DNA of 36,837 nt from Anaerolineaceae bacterium. Lineage in GTDB: Bacteria; Chloroflexota; Anaerolineae; JAAYZQ01. The position numbers and the translations under genes were made by a program. The stretch spans positions 1 to 36,837 of the forward strand of contig JAAYZQ010000101.1 of assembly GCA_012514775.1 (NCBI GenBank). Reading direction: 5' to 3'. The notes under the pieces are model-generated. The model had not been told where the DNA came from and ran no database searches. It saw only the letters and a list, made by a program, of their open reading frames with translations. Below, in pieces: positions 15,320 to 23,230 of this stretch. The number at the start of each line of letters is the position of its first letter. Position 1 is the first letter of the stretch.

Positions 15320-17599
15320 TCACGGCCTGGCGGCGGGGATGGTAAAGCTAAAGGTGCTGCCCACGCCCACCTCGCTTTCCACCCAGATGCGGCCCCCGTG
15401 GGCCTCGACCAGGCTGCGGGCAATGGCCAGGCCCATGCCCGTGCCCCCGGCCTCCACCGATAGCGCGTTCTCGGCCCGGTAGAACCTCTCAAAGATCTTT
15501 TCCTGGTCTTCGGGGGCGATGCTCACGCCGGTGTCGCGCACGCTGACCACGACGTAGGCCTGGGGCTCGGCGCTGTCGCTTTCGAGGCTTGCCTCCGCGG
15601 CCCAGACGGTCACGCGCCCCTGGCAGGGGGTGTAGTGCAGGGCGTTGTCCAGCAGGTTGTCCAGGATCTGGCGGATGTGCTGCGGATCGCCCCTGGCAGG
15701 GGCGAGGCCGGGCGGCACGCTAGACACCAGGCTGAGCTGCTTTTCGCCGGCCTGGGGCTGGCGGCTGCGCACGGCATCCTCGACGACGCCCTTGATGTCG
15801 ACGGGCCGGGCCTGCACCGTGATGGTGCCCCGCTCCATTTCAGAGACGGCAATGAGGTTGTTGATCAGGCTCACCATGCGCTCCGTGTTGTGGCCCACGA
15901 TCTCCAGGAACCTGGCCTGCTGGGGCGAGATGGCGCCCACGGCCCCGGCGGCCATGAGCTCCGCGTAGCCCTTGATGGAGGTCAGGGGCGTGCGCAGCTC
16001 GTGGGAGACGGTGGCGATAAAGCTGCTCTTGGCCCTCTCGGCCTGCTGTTCGCGGGTCACGTCGCGAAAGACGGCCACGTAGCCCAGCAATGTGCCATCG
16101 GGCATGCGGACGGGCGCCATGCTGCCCATCACCTCCCTGTCTCCCCACTTGAACACGGGCGCGTCGCTCCCCTTGCTCCTGGCGCTTTGCAGCAGCGCGG
16201 CGTACAGCCGCCTGATGGCCTGCCCGATGAGCTTCTCGCGGGGCATGCCCAGGATGCGTTCGGCCGCGGCGTTGGCAAGGACGACCTCCTCGGCCTCGCT
16301 GGCCACCACCACGCCGTCGGCAATGGACTCCAGGATGGCCTGCCGCTGGGTGGCCTCCTGCTCCCGGACGCGCAGCAGTTCGGCCAGGTGCCGGGCCTGC
16401 TCGTCCACGCTCTGGTAGAGCCGGGCGTTGTCGATGGACGTGGCCACCTGGTTCACCAGCGCCAGGCACAGCCTGGCGTCGGCCTCGCCAAAGGTGCCCT
16501 GCTGGCCCACCTTGCCCAGGACCAAAGCGCCCAGGGGCTTCTCCTGGACATAAATCGGCTGCACCAGGGCCGGCCCGGCCTGGGGGTGTGCCAACGCTTC
16601 GTGGAGACGAGAGAACTGCTCATATTCTTCCGGCTGGTTGGCCAGCACCTGGCGGCGCCGCAGGATGGCGTGGCGCAGCAGCGGGAACTCGGGCAGGCGG
16701 ACGAGGGCCTGGCGTCGGGGCCTGCTCTCGTGGGCCATGCGCCTGCCCCACCAGCCATAGTGGGCGGCGACGTACAGCTCTTCGGGGTCCCGATTTGCCA
16801 GGAGGAGGATGTACGCCCAGTCGGCGTTCACGGCGCGGGCCACCGCCTCCGACACCCGCTCCAGGACGACGGGCAGATCGAGCGAGGCTGTGACCGCCTG
16901 GCCCACCTCCAGCAGAAAGGCCATGTCCTGGGTTTGCTGCAAGGTGCCCTCGGCGACGGTCCGCAGCTCGTCGCCAAACGATCTCAGATCGGCCAGGATG
17001 CCGCGGTAGGTCTCGACGACAAAGAGGGGTAGAGAGGCCAGGTAGCCATAGGCGACCAGGCCCGGAACCCCCAGGAGCCCCGCCACGAGGCCCAGCGCCG
17101 AGACCAGGAAGGCCATCCCCAGCAGCCAGGAAAAGAGCGGGCGCCTGCGCAGCCACAGCCCCAGCGCGACGCCGTGGAGCAGGAAGAGGGTTGCCGGCCA
17201 GGCCGTGTCGCTCCACGGGCCGGGCGCCGTCTCGGCGCGCCACGAGCCGAGGATGAGGCAGGCGCCTGCGACACCCGCCACCAGGGCCACGCTGCCGCCC
17301 AGGAGCAGGGTCGCGTGGCGCGGCCGGGCCAGGGCCTTGTGGAGATATGCCCAGGTAAAGGTCGCCAGCCCCAGGCCCTCCAGGATCCACTCCTGGCAGG
17401 GCACGGCGGCGATGCCCACGCGGGGGAGTGCGAGCACGGCCAGGCGGCTAAGCAACAAGATTCCGGCAGCCAGGGCGACGCGCCGGTACTCGTCGGCCCG
17501 GACACAGCGCCATTCGTTGGCCGCCATGCCGAGCAGCACGAGGCCGGCAGCGGCGCACACCAGGTGAAATGCGGTCTGGGCGGTGTCTGGAGCCGGCAA
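15320..17599 (-). CDS. Membrane sensor histidine kinase with GAF and PAS domains
   Basis: A 759-residue two-component kinase. The first 200 or so residues form about seven hydrophobic helices, so it is membrane-embedded. Then come a coiled linker, a GAF domain (about 235-400), a PAS domain (about 425-530, IADGVVVASEAEEVVLANAAAE), the HisKA helix with phospho-acceptor His533 in TVSHELRTPLTS, and a HATPase domain with NLLDNALHYTP, DTGVSIAPEDQE and GTGMGLAIARSLVEAHGG. DTGVSIA replaces the usual DTGxGI (Ser for Gly in the G1 box), a mild oddity. TTG 17599 is the start, preceded by GGAGGAG. It lies 60 bp after the lytic transglycosylase gene, probably co-transcribed; no response regulator is adjacent. 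Confidence 0.92.
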   Translation of the reverse strand: MPAPDTAQTAFHLVCAAAGLVLLGMAANEWRCVRADEYRRVALAAGILLLSRLAVLALPRVGIAAVPCQEWILEGLGLATFTWAYLHKALARPRHATLLLGGSVALVAGVAGACLILGSWRAETAPGPWSDTAWPATLFLLHGVALGLWLRRRPLFSWLLGMAFLVSALGLVAGLLGVPGLVAYGYLASLPLFVVETYRGILADLRSFGDELRTVAEGTLQQTQDMAFLLEVGQAVTASLDLPVVLERVSEAVARAVNADWAYILLLANRDPEELYVAAHYGWWGRRMAHESRPRRQALVRLPEFPLLRHAILRRRQVLANQPEEYEQFSRLHEALAHPQAGPALVQPIYVQEKPLGALVLGKVGQQGTFGEADARLCLALVNQVATSIDNARLYQSVDEQARHLAELLRVREQEATQRQAILESIADGVVVASEAEEVVLANAAAERILGMPREKLIGQAIRRLYAALLQSARSKGSDAPVFKWGDREVMGSMAPVRMPDGTLLGYVAVFRDVTREQQAERAKSSFIATVSHELRTPLTSIKGYAELMAAGAVGAISPQQARFLEIVGHNTERMVSLINNLIAVSEMERGTITVQARPVDIKGVVEDAVRSRQPQAGEKQLSLVSSVPPGLAPARGDPQHIRQILDNLLDNALHYTPCQGRVTVWAAEASLESDSAEPQAYVVVSVRDTGVSIAPEDQEKIFERFYRAENALSVEAGGTGMGLAIARSLVEAHGGRIWVESEVGVGSTFSFTIPAARP

Positions 17600-17659
17600 T
17601 CCTTCACTCCTCCTGCACCAGGTTGTATCGAGCTGCCGCCGGTGGCTATGCCCTGCTGC

Positions 17660-20272
17660 TTACTCGGGTTCCTCGCGGTAAATCCGTTCGTAGATCAGAT
17701 ACTGCTCGTAGACCCTCTGCAAATAGATCCGCGACTGGCTGGCGGTAATGACTTCGACGAACAGGTCGAGGTCGTCGCCGCCCATCTCGATCCAGCGCAT
17801 GGTGTTGCCCGGCCCCCCGTTGTAGGCGGCCAGGGCGACGAGGATCTGGTTGTCAAAGCGTTTCATCTGCACCTGCAGGTAAAAGGCCGCGAAGCGGATG
17901 CTGACGGTTGGCCGGTACAGGTCGTCGAGGACAAAATCCGTCATCCCCAGGTTGCCGGCGATGCCCTCGCCGGTGGCCGGCATGACCTGTCCCAGCCCGC
18001 GGGCGCCGGCGTACGACTCGGCCACCTTCTCGAACAGGCTTTCCTGGCGGACGAGGGCTGCCAGTAACAGCGGGTCCAGGCTCGCCTCCTGGGCCCGGGC
18101 CGAGAGGATGTCGGCGTAGGGCAGCGGATAGGACAGGCGTTGGAGGGCCAGGGGCGCCGCGTGGATGCTCCTGTCGGGCGAGAGGCCGGCCAGGCGCGTG
18201 GCTGCCCGCGCCGCCAGGCCGTAGAACCCCTGATCGTGGAAATAAAAGGCCAGGTGGGCCAGGGGCAGCGGCTGATCCCACGCGGCCGCCCGCGCCGCGT
18301 CAAAGGCGCCCAGGGCCTCCCGCCGCAGGTTGACGCCCAGGAGCGCCTCTCCCCGCCGCAGGTCGGCCCGCTGCGCCAGCGACGCCGGCAGCGAGATGAG
18401 CCGCGTATCCGTGGGCACGCTGGTCCAGCCGCGGAGCCAGGGCAGGATCTCGGCCTCGGCGGCAGCGGGGTCCCAGGCGGGTGGCTCTACCGTGCCCGTG
18501 ATGAGGCGCGCCGCCGTCAGCGGCAGGCCGGCCCGCACCTGGGCCACGCGCAGGGCATAGTATTCGCGGGGATAGGTCTTCTGGAGTTGGTTCCAGACGG
18601 CCTGGCCCTCGTCACCGGGCAGCAGCTTGCCCAGCCAGTAGAGGCTCTTGGTCTGAAAGGCCGAGCCCGGATACCCTTCCAGGAGCGCCCGCACATCGGC
18701 GATGGCCCGCTCGTTGGCGCCGGCCTGGTAGTGCGCCAGTGCCGCCCGCCACAGGGCCTCGGCCGCGTCGTCGTAGCCCGGGAAGCTCTTTTGCAGCTCT
18801 TCGTAGAGGCTGGCCGCCGCGGTAAAGGAACGCTGTCCTTCACGCAGCCTGGCCGCCCGCCACAGGGCCTGGGGTGCCGTGTCGGTGGCGGGGAAAAATG
18901 CCGCTGTGTCGCGGTAGACCTTGACGGCGCCTTCGGTGTCGCCCGTGTTGGCCAGGGTGGCGCCCTTTTCCAGCCAGGCCTGGGCCAGCCACTTGCTCTG
19001 TGGGTAATCGGCGATGAGGGTCTCCAGGGTGGCGATGGCCGCCGCCGGCTGTTCCACGGCTCTCTGGGCCAGGGCCTTGCGATACAGCGCCTCGTCGGCC
19101 CTGGGCGCTTCCGGGCCGGACAGGTAGCGGTCAAAGGCGCGGATGGCCGCGCCGTAGGCGTCGGGATAGCTGGCGCCGGCGTAATAGTCGACCAGGCCCC
19201 GCTGGAACTCGTCCACCTCGACGCCGGCGTTCACCAGATCGATGAGGGCCAGGTACGCGTACTCGGCGTTGGGGTAGCGGTCGACGGGCCGCCGGTAGCG
19301 CTCGATGGCCGCTTCCGCCTGGCCGGCGCCGGCCAGGGCTCTGCCGGCCAGGAACTCGATCTTGGCCCGATAGCTCTCGATCTGGGCCACGGCCAGGATG
19401 GCGTCGTACTCGGCAACGGCGGCCGCCGGATCGTCCATGGCCAGGTAGAGGTCGGCGATGCGCTCCCGGAGCGACACCTGGACGCTCCGGTCTGCGGTGG
19501 CTGAGGCTGCCTGGCGATAGGCGGCGATGGCCTTTTCCTGCGACGGGCGGGGCAGGGGAGCCCGCGCCGCCAGGGCAGCGTAACAATCTCCGACGTTTTC
19601 GTGGATCAGGTCGGCCAGGGTCTTGTCGGCTTCCAGGCTCGCCTCATAGAGCAGGATGGCCTTTTCCCACTCTTCCAGCGCCTGGTAGGCCCGGGCGGCC
19701 ATGAAGGCTGCCCGCCCGTAGGCCTCGGCCTCGGGCCCGTCCTCCGGCCCGTCCTTGAAATAGAGGGCCAGGTACTCTTCCCAGGCTGCCGCCGCGGGGG
19801 CATAGTTCTGGTCCAGGAGGTAGGTCTCGGCCAGGCCGTAGCGGGCGGCGCGCTCTTGCTCGGCGGGCGCGCCCTCGTCCAGTAGGGCCAGATAGCCGGC
19901 AATGGCTGCTTCGTAGTCGCCGTTGTCCAGGCTGCGGCGGGCGCCGTCCAGCAGCGCGCTGGGCGGCAGGGTGGGGCTGGGCGTCGGCGTCGGCGTGGGG
20001 GTCAAGGTGGCGGTGGCAGTGGGCGAGGGGCGGGGCGTCCGGGTGGCCGTAGCCGTTGCTGTAGCCGTGGGTGTGGCGCTTGGCGTGTCCGTGGGCCGGG
20101 CCGTGGCAGAAGCGGCCGCACTTGGCTCGCTTGCCACGACGACGCTCGTGGCTGCCCGGGCCGGCGGGTCGGGGGGAGGTGTAGAAGGCGCGTTGGTGCA
20201 GCCCGCAACGAGCAGGCAGGCGATGAGGGACAGCCACAGCAATGGGTGCCAGTCGATCTTTTGGATTCGCAT
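17660..20272 (-). CDS. Lipoprotein lytic transglycosylase with TPR repeats (Slt70-like)
   Basis: Cleaves peptidoglycan strands by the 1,6-anhydro reaction, on the outer side of the membrane. The 870-residue precursor starts MRIQKIDWHPLLWLSLIACL and has the lipobox LVAGC (Cys25). A low-complexity Thr/Pro linker (about 40-100) is followed by a long superhelix of TPR-like repeats and the SLT catalytic domain. The catalytic Glu744 is in LVRQESLF, with GARGLGQVMPATG and ALAAYNGGPGN. ATG 20272 is chosen over ATG 20281 and the longer open frame. It yields the cleanest signal peptide and lies 7 bases after the -10 of a consensus promoter, which implies a leaderless mRNA. The kinase gene follows. Confidence 0.92.
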   Translation of the reverse strand: MRIQKIDWHPLLWLSLIACLLVAGCTNAPSTPPPDPPARAATSVVVASEPSAAASATARPTDTPSATPTATATATATRTPRPSPTATATLTPTPTPTPSPTLPPSALLDGARRSLDNGDYEAAIAGYLALLDEGAPAEQERAARYGLAETYLLDQNYAPAAAAWEEYLALYFKDGPEDGPEAEAYGRAAFMAARAYQALEEWEKAILLYEASLEADKTLADLIHENVGDCYAALAARAPLPRPSQEKAIAAYRQAASATADRSVQVSLRERIADLYLAMDDPAAAVAEYDAILAVAQIESYRAKIEFLAGRALAGAGQAEAAIERYRRPVDRYPNAEYAYLALIDLVNAGVEVDEFQRGLVDYYAGASYPDAYGAAIRAFDRYLSGPEAPRADEALYRKALAQRAVEQPAAAIATLETLIADYPQSKWLAQAWLEKGATLANTGDTEGAVKVYRDTAAFFPATDTAPQALWRAARLREGQRSFTAAASLYEELQKSFPGYDDAAEALWRAALAHYQAGANERAIADVRALLEGYPGSAFQTKSLYWLGKLLPGDEGQAVWNQLQKTYPREYYALRVAQVRAGLPLTAARLITGTVEPPAWDPAAAEAEILPWLRGWTSVPTDTRLISLPASLAQRADLRRGEALLGVNLRREALGAFDAARAAAWDQPLPLAHLAFYFHDQGFYGLAARAATRLAGLSPDRSIHAAPLALQRLSYPLPYADILSARAQEASLDPLLLAALVRQESLFEKVAESYAGARGLGQVMPATGEGIAGNLGMTDFVLDDLYRPTVSIRFAAFYLQVQMKRFDNQILVALAAYNGGPGNTMRWIEMGGDDLDLFVEVITASQSRIYLQRVYEQYLIYERIYREEPE

Positions 20273-20279
20273 GGAGTCC

Positions 20280-20308
20280 ATTATGCCCGGAATCGGGATG
20301 CTTGTCAA
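20280..20308 (-). promoter_or_regulatory. Promoter of the lytic transglycosylase, probably leaderless
   Basis: Minus-strand -35 TTGACA (20308-20303), 17-bp spacer, -10 CATAAT (20285-20280). The expected start point coincides with the A of the ATG at 20272. Confidence 0.7.
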
Positions 20309-20349
20309 CCCCGCCAAAAGTCCTAGACTTGCGTCCATCGGGGGCCAAG

Positions 20350-20378
20350 TTGCAGCCCGGCTGCCTTTCGGTTAGAAT
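20350..20378 (+). promoter_or_regulatory. Promoter of the MFS transporter
   Basis: -35 TTGCAG (20350-20355), 17-bp spacer, -10 TAGAAT (20373-20378). It is divergent from the transglycosylase promoter. Confidence 0.65.
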
Positions 20379-20456
20379 GTCCCGGCTGGAAGCCAACTAA
20401 CCGACCTGACGTGCACATCATCGGCGGCGCTCAGGGCGCAGGAGGGAAAAGGAGAC

Positions 20457-21713
20457 ATGGACCTGTCCTCTGCCGGCCAATCGACCGCGAAGGAACAGAA
20501 GCAAGGCCTGCGAAACCTGCCGCGCAACGTCTGGGCGGTCAGTGTGACAAGTTTCCTGATGGACATCTCCAGCGAGATGGTCCTCAACCTTCTTCCTCTC
20601 TTTCTGAGCAACGTCCTGGGAGCCAGCACCGGCGTCATCGGCCTGATCGAGGGCATCGCCGAAGCTACTTCCAGCCTGCTCAAGATGTTTTCGGGGTGGC
20701 TTTCCGACAGGCTGCGGGCGCGCAAGTGGCTGGCCGTGGCGGGCTATGCCCTGTCGGCCATTGCCAAGCCCTTTTTCTACTTTGCGGGCAGTTGGCCGGT
20801 GGTCCTGGCGGTGCGCTGGGCCGACCGGGTCGGCAAGGGGGTGCGCACCGCACCGAGGGATGCCCTGGTGGCCGACAGTATCGACGAGGGGCAGCGCGGC
20901 CTGGCCTTTGGTTTTCACCGGGCGGCGGACACCGGCGGCGCCCTGGTGGGCCTGCTCATCGCCCTGGGCGTCGTCCTGGCCGTCCAGTCGGCCTCCGTGG
21001 AGCTGGGCCGCGACACCTTCCAGGTCGTGGTCCTCATCAGCCTGGTGCCCGCTTTGCTGGCCGTGCTGTCGCTGGCGGTGGGGGCCAAGGACGTGCGCGC
21101 CGCCGCCGAGGGAGCGGCCCGGCCGGCCATCGGCTTCAAGGGGCTGGGCAAGCGCTTCCTGGTCTTTATGCTCATCGTCGGCCTCTTTGACCTGGGCAAC
21201 TCGTCGGACGCCTTCCTCGTGCTGCGCGCCCAGGAACGTGGTTTGAGCGTGGCCGGCATCCTGGGCATGCTCGCCACCTTTAACCTGATCTACACCCTGG
21301 TCTCCGCCCCGGCCGGCTCCCTGTCTGACCGGGTGGGACGGCGGCGGCTTCTCGTTGCCGGCTGGCTGGCCTACGCTGCCATCTACCTGGGTTTTGCCCT
21401 GGCGGGCGCTGCCTGGCACGTCTGGTTGCTGTATGCCCTCTACGGGCTCTATTATGGCCTCACCTACGGGACGGCCAAGGCCATGGTCGCCGACCTGGTG
21501 CCGGCCGAGCTGCGGGGCACGGCCTACGGCACGTACAACGCCGTCCTGGCCCTCCTCGACCTGCCGGCGTCCATCATTGCCGGGCTGTTGTGGCAGGGGG
21601 TGGGCGCCTGGCCGGGGCTGGGAGCGCCGGCTCCCTTTTTCTTTGGCGCCGTCCTGGCCTTTGTGGCGGCAGCCTGGATGGCGCTGTGGAGGCCCCGGCC
21701 GGCCGGCGCCTGA
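20457..21713 (+). CDS. Major facilitator superfamily transporter
   Basis: A 418-residue inner-membrane carrier with about twelve hydrophobic helices. The loop between helices 2 and 3 reads FSGWLSDRLRARKWL, the classic MFS motif A. A second landmark is RWADRVGKGVRTAPRDALVADS, found in a subgroup of MFS proteins of unassigned substrate. The second half repeats motif A as PAGSLSDRVGRRRLLVAG. The ATG follows AAAAGGAGA. Efflux or uptake of a small molecule is all that can be said. The next genes (GNAT and OSBS-like racemase) lie on the same strand, originally perhaps 20 or so bp away, but are now separated by the MITE-like insertion. Confidence 0.9.
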   Translation: MDLSSAGQSTAKEQKQGLRNLPRNVWAVSVTSFLMDISSEMVLNLLPLFLSNVLGASTGVIGLIEGIAEATSSLLKMFSGWLSDRLRARKWLAVAGYALSAIAKPFFYFAGSWPVVLAVRWADRVGKGVRTAPRDALVADSIDEGQRGLAFGFHRAADTGGALVGLLIALGVVLAVQSASVELGRDTFQVVVLISLVPALLAVLSLAVGAKDVRAAAEGAARPAIGFKGLGKRFLVFMLIVGLFDLGNSSDAFLVLRAQERGLSVAGILGMLATFNLIYTLVSAPAGSLSDRVGRRRLLVAGWLAYAAIYLGFALAGAAWHVWLLYALYGLYYGLTYGTAKAMVADLVPAELRGTAYGTYNAVLALLDLPASIIAGLLWQGVGAWPGLGAPAPFFFGAVLAFVAAAWMALWRPRPAGA

Positions 21714-21734
21714 GCGCCCTTTACACCAAAGCTT

Positions 21735-21742
21735 CGCAGGAG
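21735..21742 (+). repeat. Left 8-bp target duplication of the MITE-like element
   Basis: CGCAGGAG, identical to 21907-21914, directly abutting the left terminal inverted repeat. Confidence 0.7.
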
Positions 21743-21906
21743 GTAACTGCTCAGGCATCCGCTGCGCCGCCGGTTGAAACCGGCGTCTGAGACCAGAAAC
21801 GCGTTAAAACGCGTTCGGAGTCAGTGTGGTGTGAACCCGTTTCAACGGGTTTTCGGTATCAGCCAGGCGTTTCAACGCCTGGCAGGCAGGGCGGCTGAGC
21901 AGTAAC
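21743..21906. mobile_element. MITE-like non-coding insertion with hairpin array
   Basis: A 164-bp segment bounded by GTAACTGCTCAG (21743-21754) and CTGAGCAGTAAC (21895-21906), which are inverted repeats matching at 11 of 12 positions. It is flanked on both sides by the identical 8-bp sequence CGCAGGAG. It encodes no protein and contains four short hairpins. The structure is what a miniature inverted-repeat transposable element leaves. Removing it restores a Shine-Dalgarno-like CGCAGGAG near the downstream gene start. Confidence 0.72.
21768..21883 (+). repeat. Array of four hairpins with different stems and near-identical loops
   Basis: Hairpins at 21768-21785, 21798-21815, 21834-21851 and 21862-21883. 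Stems are 7, 7, 7 and 9 bp and differ in sequence but are fully self-complementary. The loops are TGAA, TAAA, TTCA and TTCA. Centres are spaced 30, 36 and 30 bp. The spacers share TCAG/TGAG-containing segments. Confidence 0.8.
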
Positions 21907-21914
21907 CGCAGGAG
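21907..21914 (+). repeat. Right 8-bp target duplication of the MITE-like element
   Basis: CGCAGGAG, identical to 21735-21742. It also supplies a Shine-Dalgarno-like GGAG 12 bases before the GNAT gene start. Confidence 0.7.
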
Positions 21915-21926
21915 ATGGGTAGCAAC

Positions 21927-23174
21927 ATGGCTGGCGACGTCAATATCAGGCTGCTGAGAACCGACGACGATACGTGGCCAACGCAGGTCGAGGGCCTGCG
22001 CGAGCTTCTGGGCGCCCCGAACAACCCCCTGCTCTTTCCGCCGCACTATCTCAAGGTCACGTTCCCGAGGATGGGCGGGCGGGCTGTGCTGTTCGAGGAG
22101 GGCCAGGCACTCCTCGGGGTCGGGTTCCTGTTCCCCCGGGGGTGGCGGGGCCGGGCCCGGGAGTTCACCCTCAGGTACCATCGCCACGAAACGGCGCGGC
22201 ATGTGGACCCGGAGGCGGCCGTCCTGGGCGTCGAGGGGCTCCTGGACGGAGACCGGGTTATCTTTTACGATCCACTCCTCGAGCAGCAGTACTCCCCGAC
22301 CTCCCGGGAGGTCATGGGGATCGACGTCGGCAGCCCCAGTGCCCGGGAAGCCGGGGCCATCCGCTGCCTGCAACAGCAGGTCTGGGCCAGCGAGCCCGAC
22401 TATCTCTACCCCGCCGACATACACTCCCTCGGCTTTGGGGCAGGCACGTCGCTGGTGGGCAGGGTCCAGGACGAGCTGGCCGGCTTTCTCTTCGGTTTTT
22501 ACAAGTTTGGCGGGTCCCCGCTGCCCGAGCTGTGGGAGCAAAGGTTTGGAGGCGGCCTGCGCATCGAGTCGCAATTGCTGGGCGTTCTGGCCCGGCACCG
22601 GCGCAGCGGCCTGGGCTACATCCTGAAGCGCGTCCAGGCGGAGCGCGCCGCGAGAGAGGGAATCGGGGTCGTCAATTGGACCGTCGATCCGCTCCAGTTT
22701 GCCAACGCCATCCTCAATTTCCAGCGATTGAAAGCGGTTGCCCTGGACTTTTACCCCAACTACCATCCCTTCCGCAACGGCCTGAACCAGGTACCGGCTT
22801 CGCGGCTGGGGATCACCTGGCTGGTGCGGAGCGAGCGCGTGGGGCGGGCGCTGGCGGCGCCGGCCCGCGAGCCGGCCATCGACCTGCACGAAGACAGGTC
22901 GGTCCGCCGCCTCAACGAGGGATGGGCGCGCCTCGACCTGGCGGCCGACGATCCCGTCGTCGCCATCGAAGTGCCGGCGGATTGGACGGCGCTGCAAGGC
23001 GCTTCCCTGGAGGAGGCGCTGCGGTGGCGCGAGGCCACAGACCGGCTCTTCCATCACTACCTGGGCGGCCGCGAGGGCAGGTACGTCATCACCGGCGCCG
23101 CCACCGACGGGGAGCAAAGGTTTCTCATTGCCCACCGGGTCGAGCCGGAGCTGCTGGAAAGCCTGGCAGCCTGA
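21927..23174 (+). CDS. GNAT-superfamily protein, COG3375-like
   Basis: A 415-residue protein. The middle part reads DELAGFLFGFYKFGG then GLRIESQLLGVLARHRRSGLGYILKRVQAERAAREG and VVNWTVDPLQFANAILNFQRL. This is the strand-helix pattern of a GNAT acyltransferase, with an R/Q-x-x-G/A-type acyl-CoA loop (RRSGLGY) and the 'WTVDPLQ.NA..N..RL' tract typical of COG3375. The N-terminal 150 residues are extra and unrecognised. ATG 21927 is preferred over ATG 21915, which abuts the GGAG. It is followed after 56 bp by an OSBS/N-succinylamino-acid racemase-like gene, a known pairing in which a GNAT enzyme succinylates D-amino acids; that role is inferred. Confidence 0.78.
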   Translation: MAGDVNIRLLRTDDDTWPTQVEGLRELLGAPNNPLLFPPHYLKVTFPRMGGRAVLFEEGQALLGVGFLFPRGWRGRAREFTLRYHRHETARHVDPEAAVLGVEGLLDGDRVIFYDPLLEQQYSPTSREVMGIDVGSPSAREAGAIRCLQQQVWASEPDYLYPADIHSLGFGAGTSLVGRVQDELAGFLFGFYKFGGSPLPELWEQRFGGGLRIESQLLGVLARHRRSGLGYILKRVQAERAAREGIGVVNWTVDPLQFANAILNFQRLKAVALDFYPNYHPFRNGLNQVPASRLGITWLVRSERVGRALAAPAREPAIDLHEDRSVRRLNEGWARLDLAADDPVVAIEVPADWTALQGASLEEALRWREATDRLFHHYLGGREGRYVITGAATDGEQRFLIAHRVEPELLESLAA

Positions 23175-23230
23175 CGGGGAGCATCCGGGCCGGCGGCGAT
23201 ACCGGGAAAGCATTGGATGAGGCAAGGTTC

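Noticed and set aside
21768..21883. CRISPR-like array because of 30/36/30-bp spacing
   Set aside because: The units differ in stem sequence and share only loops; there are no identical repeats with unique spacers and no cas genes.
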